Assembly (NCBI RefSeq): GCF_903645295.1
Contig: NZ_CAHJXM010000001.1
Span: 744,001-808,000, forward strand
DNA length: 64,000 bases
DNA from: Bacillus sp. Marseille-Q1617
GTDB lineage: Bacteria > Bacillota > Bacilli > Bacillales > Bacillaceae_B
Direction of reading: 5' to 3'
The number at the start of each line of letters is the position of its first letter. Position 1 is the stretch's first letter. Positions 60,950 through 64,000 of this stretch are shown here, in pieces. The notes under the pieces are model-generated. The model saw only the letters and a program-made list of their open reading frames with translations, made no database searches and was not told where the DNA came from. Both the position numbers and the translations under genes were made by a program.

Positions 60950-62342
60950 ATATCTTTATCAACTGCTTCTCAGCCATACCAGTGTGCTCATCATCGCCTT
61001 CTTCATCCTTGGCACACTGTTTTCCCACTATGTCGAAGATCTTGTTTATGAAAATAAGGTAGCGGAACTGAGTTCTTACGGGGAGAAAATATTAAAGGAC
61101 CTCGAAAGGCCGAGTCCGAGAAGGCCGCTCTATTTGGAGGAATACAGCAATCTGCTTCAGGTGCGGAACATTGATCTGATCACGTTCAACCGTAAAGGGG
61201 AGGTATCCTATTCCAGGGGCGGCGTGTACCCGCAGATCGAGTTGTCCAAAGAGGAATGGAATAAGATAGAGCGCGGTGAAACCGTCCCGTTGAAAAAGGA
61301 TTTCGGCCGCTTCAATCAGGCGGTGTCGCTTGTGATCATGCCCCGGGTCATTAATGATCAGCTGATAGGTGGACTCATCCTGATATCCCCGATCAGCGGC
61401 ACGAGGGAAATGCTGACTGAAATCAATCAATATCTTTTATATATCGTGCTGCTGGCGCTGGCGATTTCAGTGTTGATCTCCCTGCTTTTATCAAAGCTCC
61501 ATGTGAAAAGAATCCAGCGGATCAGGGAGGCGGCTTCACGTGTGTCATCCGGCAACTACGATGTTCATGTCCCGAGCTCCAACTTCGATGAAATCGGAGA
61601 CCTTGCCGCTGACTTCAATGAGATGGTCACAAAATTGAAGCTCTCCAAAGAGGAAATCGATGCGCTCGAAAACCGGAGACGGCAGTTCATGGCGGATGTT
61701 TCACACGAACTGAGAACACCGCTGACCACGATCCGCGGCGTCATCGAGGGAATCAGGAACGACATGATTCCAGAGGAACAGAAAGAGAAAAGCTTCGGCC
61801 TCGTCAGCCAGGAAACGATGCGGCTGATCAGGCTCGTTAACGAAAACCTGGACTACGAGAAAATCCGCTCCAACCAGATCACGATCACGAAAGTCACCGT
61901 CCCGCTGCTGGATGTGTTCGAAGTCATCAAGGAGCAGCTCGATTTCCAGGCTGAAGAAAAAGGGAACGAACTCAACGTTCAGGCAGATTCTTCTGCAAAG
62001 GTACATGCCGACTATGACAGGCTCATCCAGATCCTCATCAACATTACGAAAAACAGCATCCAGTTCACGACCGGCGGAAGTATCACATTAAGCGGCTCTT
62101 CTTCCGGTGAAGAAACCGTCATCGAAATCGAAGACACAGGAATGGGCATGGACCCTGAAGAGATCAAGTCAATCTGGCGGAGGTTTTATAAAGCGGACCT
62201 GTCCCGGACGAATAACCCATACGGCGAGTTCGGCCTCGGGCTTTCGATTGTGAAGCAGCTGGTGCTGATGCATGATGGGTCGATTGATGTGTTTAGTGAG
62301 AAGGGGAAAGGGACGAGGTTTGTGATTCGGCTGCCGTTGTAG
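60939..62342 (+). CDS. sensor histidine kinase
   Basis: 467 residues from ATG 60939. Two TMs (about 9-30 and 165-187) enclose an outer sensor of some 135 residues. HAMP (SKLHVKRIQRIREAASRVSS), HisKA with DVSHELRTPLTTIRG, HATPase with NITKNSIQFT, DTGMGMD and GEFGLGLSIVKQL. Partner of the OmpR-type regulator. Signal unknown; the upstream repeat protein may be a target. Confidence 0.92.
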   Translation: MKFRYLYQLLLSHTSVLIIAFFILGTLFSHYVEDLVYENKVAELSSYGEKILKDLERPSPRRPLYLEEYSNLLQVRNIDLITFNRKGEVSYSRGGVYPQIELSKEEWNKIERGETVPLKKDFGRFNQAVSLVIMPRVINDQLIGGLILISPISGTREMLTEINQYLLYIVLLALAISVLISLLLSKLHVKRIQRIREAASRVSSGNYDVHVPSSNFDEIGDLAADFNEMVTKLKLSKEEIDALENRRRQFMADVSHELRTPLTTIRGVIEGIRNDMIPEEQKEKSFGLVSQETMRLIRLVNENLDYEKIRSNQITITKVTVPLLDVFEVIKEQLDFQAEEKGNELNVQADSSAKVHADYDRLIQILINITKNSIQFTTGGSITLSGSSSGEETVIEIEDTGMGMDPEEIKSIWRRFYKADLSRTNNPYGEFGLGLSIVKQLVLMHDGSIDVFSEKGKGTRFVIRLPL

Positions 62343-62360
62343 GCAGTAGTCATTCTAATG

Positions 62361-62417
62361 GGGCCTGACCCCCGGCATGGAGAAACGTTCCCGTGCCGGG
62401 GGGGCAGCCCTTTTTTT
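62361..62417 (+). terminator. GGGCCTGACCCCC hairpin terminator
   Basis: GGGCCTGACCCCCGGC with GCCGGGGGGGCAGCCC, T7. Its loop (GGAGAAACGTTCCCGTG) resembles that of 49094. Confidence 0.75.
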
Positions 62418-62420
62418 CTT

Positions 62421-62903
62421 CTAATGCCTCAATATTTTCTCAAGTTCAATTTCGTCCCTTAATGGTATCCCATCATTTCCGATCAACGGGATTTCCGGTT
62501 TGATCTCCCTGGCCCTTTCCACAGCGTTTCTATGAATCTTCACCAATTCAAAGCTTCTCTTTTGATAGAATTTCAATGCCAGTAGATTATCATTTGTGGT
62601 GATCAGTTTTACTCGATTGCATCCATTGTCTGTGGCTGCATGTTCCACTTCCTTGAGCAGGGTGGAGCCGATGCCTCTGCCTTCTTCTAAACTATCTAAT
62701 GAAATGATCTCACAATCCTTGTTTTTTATGATGTAGGTGATTAATCCAACGATTTGCTCTTCCTCATTTAGTACCGCAAAACCATCCAACGTCGAGCAAT
62801 CGAACACCCCGCTCGAAATCACCATCTGCGGGCTTCCCCAGTGGGTGGTAAAGAAGTCATTCAGTTTACATTTAGCTAAATGGTTTGTATTGATAATGTT
62901 CAT
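62421..62903 (-). CDS. GNAT family N-acetyltransferase
   Basis: 160 residues. Motif A: IISLDSLEEGRGIGSTLLKE; motif B: VKLITTNDNLLALKFYQKRSF. Probable protein or small-amine acetyltransferase. Ends near the convergent terminator. Confidence 0.86.
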   Translation of the reverse strand: MNIINTNHLAKCKLNDFFTTHWGSPQMVISSGVFDCSTLDGFAVLNEEEQIVGLITYIIKNKDCEIISLDSLEEGRGIGSTLLKEVEHAATDNGCNRVKLITTNDNLLALKFYQKRSFELVKIHRNAVERAREIKPEIPLIGNDGIPLRDEIELEKILRH

Positions 62904-63144
62904 TTGCAGACCTCACTTTAGTTGGTTTGGTATGAATTATTTTAACATAAATTTCCTTATGGTTTGGTGTGGTTTCTACTTGGAAGTTGTTGTGTAAAGG
63001 AGTTTGCTTCCTTAAAGATATAGGTGAAATGAATGTGTTTTTATGTATGGGCCATTTAATGATAAAAGGGATTGTGGAATTATTTGGTTTTTGAAATAAT
63101 TATTATAAGAAATTAGTACAAATCGATATAGGGGTGAAAATACA

Positions 63145-63363
63145 CTGGATAGATTATTTGGAGGATTAATTATATCCTTATCATTATTAACAACAGCCAT
63201 CATATCAATCATTCTTTCAGAAGAAGGATTTATTATTTCTGTTATATGTATCTCCCTGGCAGCTTTTATTGGGGTGATTTTATTAACAAATCGGGAAGAA
63301 AAAATCAGCAGGCCGGCAGCGGATGAAGAAATCGAAAAGCAATTAGAGGAAGAGTTAAATTAA
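63145..63363 (+). CDS. 72-residue membrane protein, apparently CTG-initiated
   Basis: The frame from CTG 63145 reads (M)DRLFGGLIISLSLLTTAII, SEEGFIISVICISLAAFIGV, then a charged tail (NREEKISRPAADEEIEKQLE). Two TM helices and an acidic tail make coding very likely. There is no ATG, GTG or TTG in frame after the upstream stop; AGGGGTG lies 8 nt before the CTG. No family recognised. Confidence 0.6.
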   Translation: MDRLFGGLIISLSLLTTAIISIILSEEGFIISVICISLAAFIGVILLTNREEKISRPAADEEIEKQLEEELN

Positions 63364-63452
63364 GGGAAGGGAAAGGCTGCTGAGTTACTAATCTAATTCA
63401 TCAAAAGGGAGGTTGATTGAATAAAAACTACAAAGGAGGGAACGGCATAATA

Positions 63453-63641
63453 ATGTTTAAGGATAGCATCAAGCTCCCCTTACTATATTTCTTGTCATCA
63501 ACAATTTGGCAACTTATCGATAACCGGCAAATTCTTTGGAATGACAATATATTCATCTGTTTCATTATGTTCATATCAATAGTCTTCTATAATTGGGCGA
63601 ACATACCTTATGATTGGAAAAAGGATAATGTAGAAAAATAG
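63453..63641 (+). CDS. small membrane protein
   Basis: 62 residues from ATG 63453: FKDSIKLPLLYFLSSTIWQL, then a second helix IFICFIMFISIVFYNW and tail DWKKDNVEK. AGGAGGG lies 12 nt upstream; a TTG at 63417 with AAGGGAGG is an alternative start. No family recognised. Confidence 0.6.
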   Translation: MFKDSIKLPLLYFLSSTIWQLIDNRQILWNDNIFICFIMFISIVFYNWANIPYDWKKDNVEK

Positions 63642-63699
63642 TTATCTATCTATTGTTTAAATAACGGACGACGGTTAAATGTAATAAGGATGTGATGAC

Positions 63700-64000
63700 T
63701 TGCAAGGTTATAATGTGGTAATGGTTTATAACAAAGAAATGGACAAGTTGTTAATGTGTGAGAGGTTGAAAAATCCTTATAAGGGATTAAGTAATTTAGT
63801 AGGCGGGAAAATCGAAAATGGAGAGTCGGCTATTGATGCTGCTTATAGGGAACTTCTTGAAGAAACCAACATCTTTAAAGAAGATATCATTCTTCATCAT
63901 TTAATGGATTTTACATACTATCTTCAAGATTGTTACGTTGAGGTATATGCAGGCAGATTAAAGCGGGAAGTATCGGTTTCGGGTGATGAAAATATCCTGT
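63700..64000 (+). CDS. NUDIX hydrolase, 3' truncated by window edge
   Basis: TTG 63700 with AAGGATGTG upstream; the frame is open to the window end. About 100 residues visible, with Nudix box GGKIENGESAIDAAYRELLE then ETN. MutT/8-oxo-dGTP-diphosphatase-like pattern (MVYNKEMDKLLMCERLKNPY). Confidence 0.82.
   Translation, partial: MQGYNVVMVYNKEMDKLLMCERLKNPYKGLSNLVGGKIENGESAIDAAYRELLEETNIFKEDIILHHLMDFTYYLQDCYVEVYAGRLKREVSVSGDENIL

Overview
The window looks like chromosomal DNA of an aerobic, spore-former-type Bacillaceae bacterium. The signs are strong AGGAGG-type ribosome sites, frequent GTG/TTG starts, moderate-to-low GC, a TetR-CYP102A (P450 BM3 type) operon, subtilisin, PrsA/HtrA-type secretion factors, a KinB-like kinase and SdpRI. 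A marine or soil Bacillus relative such as Rossellomorea is a guess from gene content, not a proven placement. There are no rRNA, tRNA, phage or transposase genes and no CRISPR array.

Layout. 1-7.2 kb: end of a RidA-like gene, methyltransferase/LysR divergent pair, sdpR-sdpI-zinc ribbon operon, a UlaG-like metallo-hydrolase, Lrp and XRE regulators, and small membrane proteins. 7.5-16 kb: two secreted Lys/Glu-rich proteins (one with a glycosidase-like domain), the fused fatty-acid hydroxylase P450 with its TetR repressor, and subtilisin. 16-25 kb: Nif3-like, ASCH, two MDR reductases, a rubredoxin-headed metallo-hydrolase, and an ascorbate-type PTS (PRD/EIIA regulator, IIB, IIC). 25-36 kb: many single-domain accessory enzymes (HIT, GNAT, beta-lactamase fold, phosphatase, cupin, aldo/keto reductase, NUDIX, DinB, kinase), two lipoproteins, a tiny holin-like type I toxin and two small membrane ORFs. 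36-39 kb: a second histidyl-tRNA synthetase behind a HHH leader peptide and attenuator, followed by a second beta clamp. 39-53 kb: resistance-like small enzymes (NUDIX, GNAT, isochorismatase, DHFR, APH), a hydrolase-FosB fusion, a sensor kinase, and an ECF sigma/membrane partner pair with an autoregulatory-type promoter. 53-64 kb: APH-kinase fusion, EamA exporter, HtrA protease, PrsA-like foldase, a 28-residue-repeat secreted protein with a two-component system, GNAT, two small membrane proteins and the start of a NUDIX gene.

The most unusual content is intergenic. Six loci carry arrays of a 7-13 nt core repeated at a strict 20-nt pitch, or 25-nt in one locus, with variable sequence between the cores. 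Three of the loci have the same two-array layout and all three lie between convergent genes. Arrays of one type share flanking leader and trailer sequences. They are not coding (the pitch is not a multiple of 3) and not CRISPR (units too short, no cas genes). I do not recognise them as any described element. Two other repeat classes are scattered through the window: a GGGGACAGGTACGCTGACCC hairpin element that supplies the last codons of three genes, and a GGGCCTGNCCCCC terminator-like hairpin.
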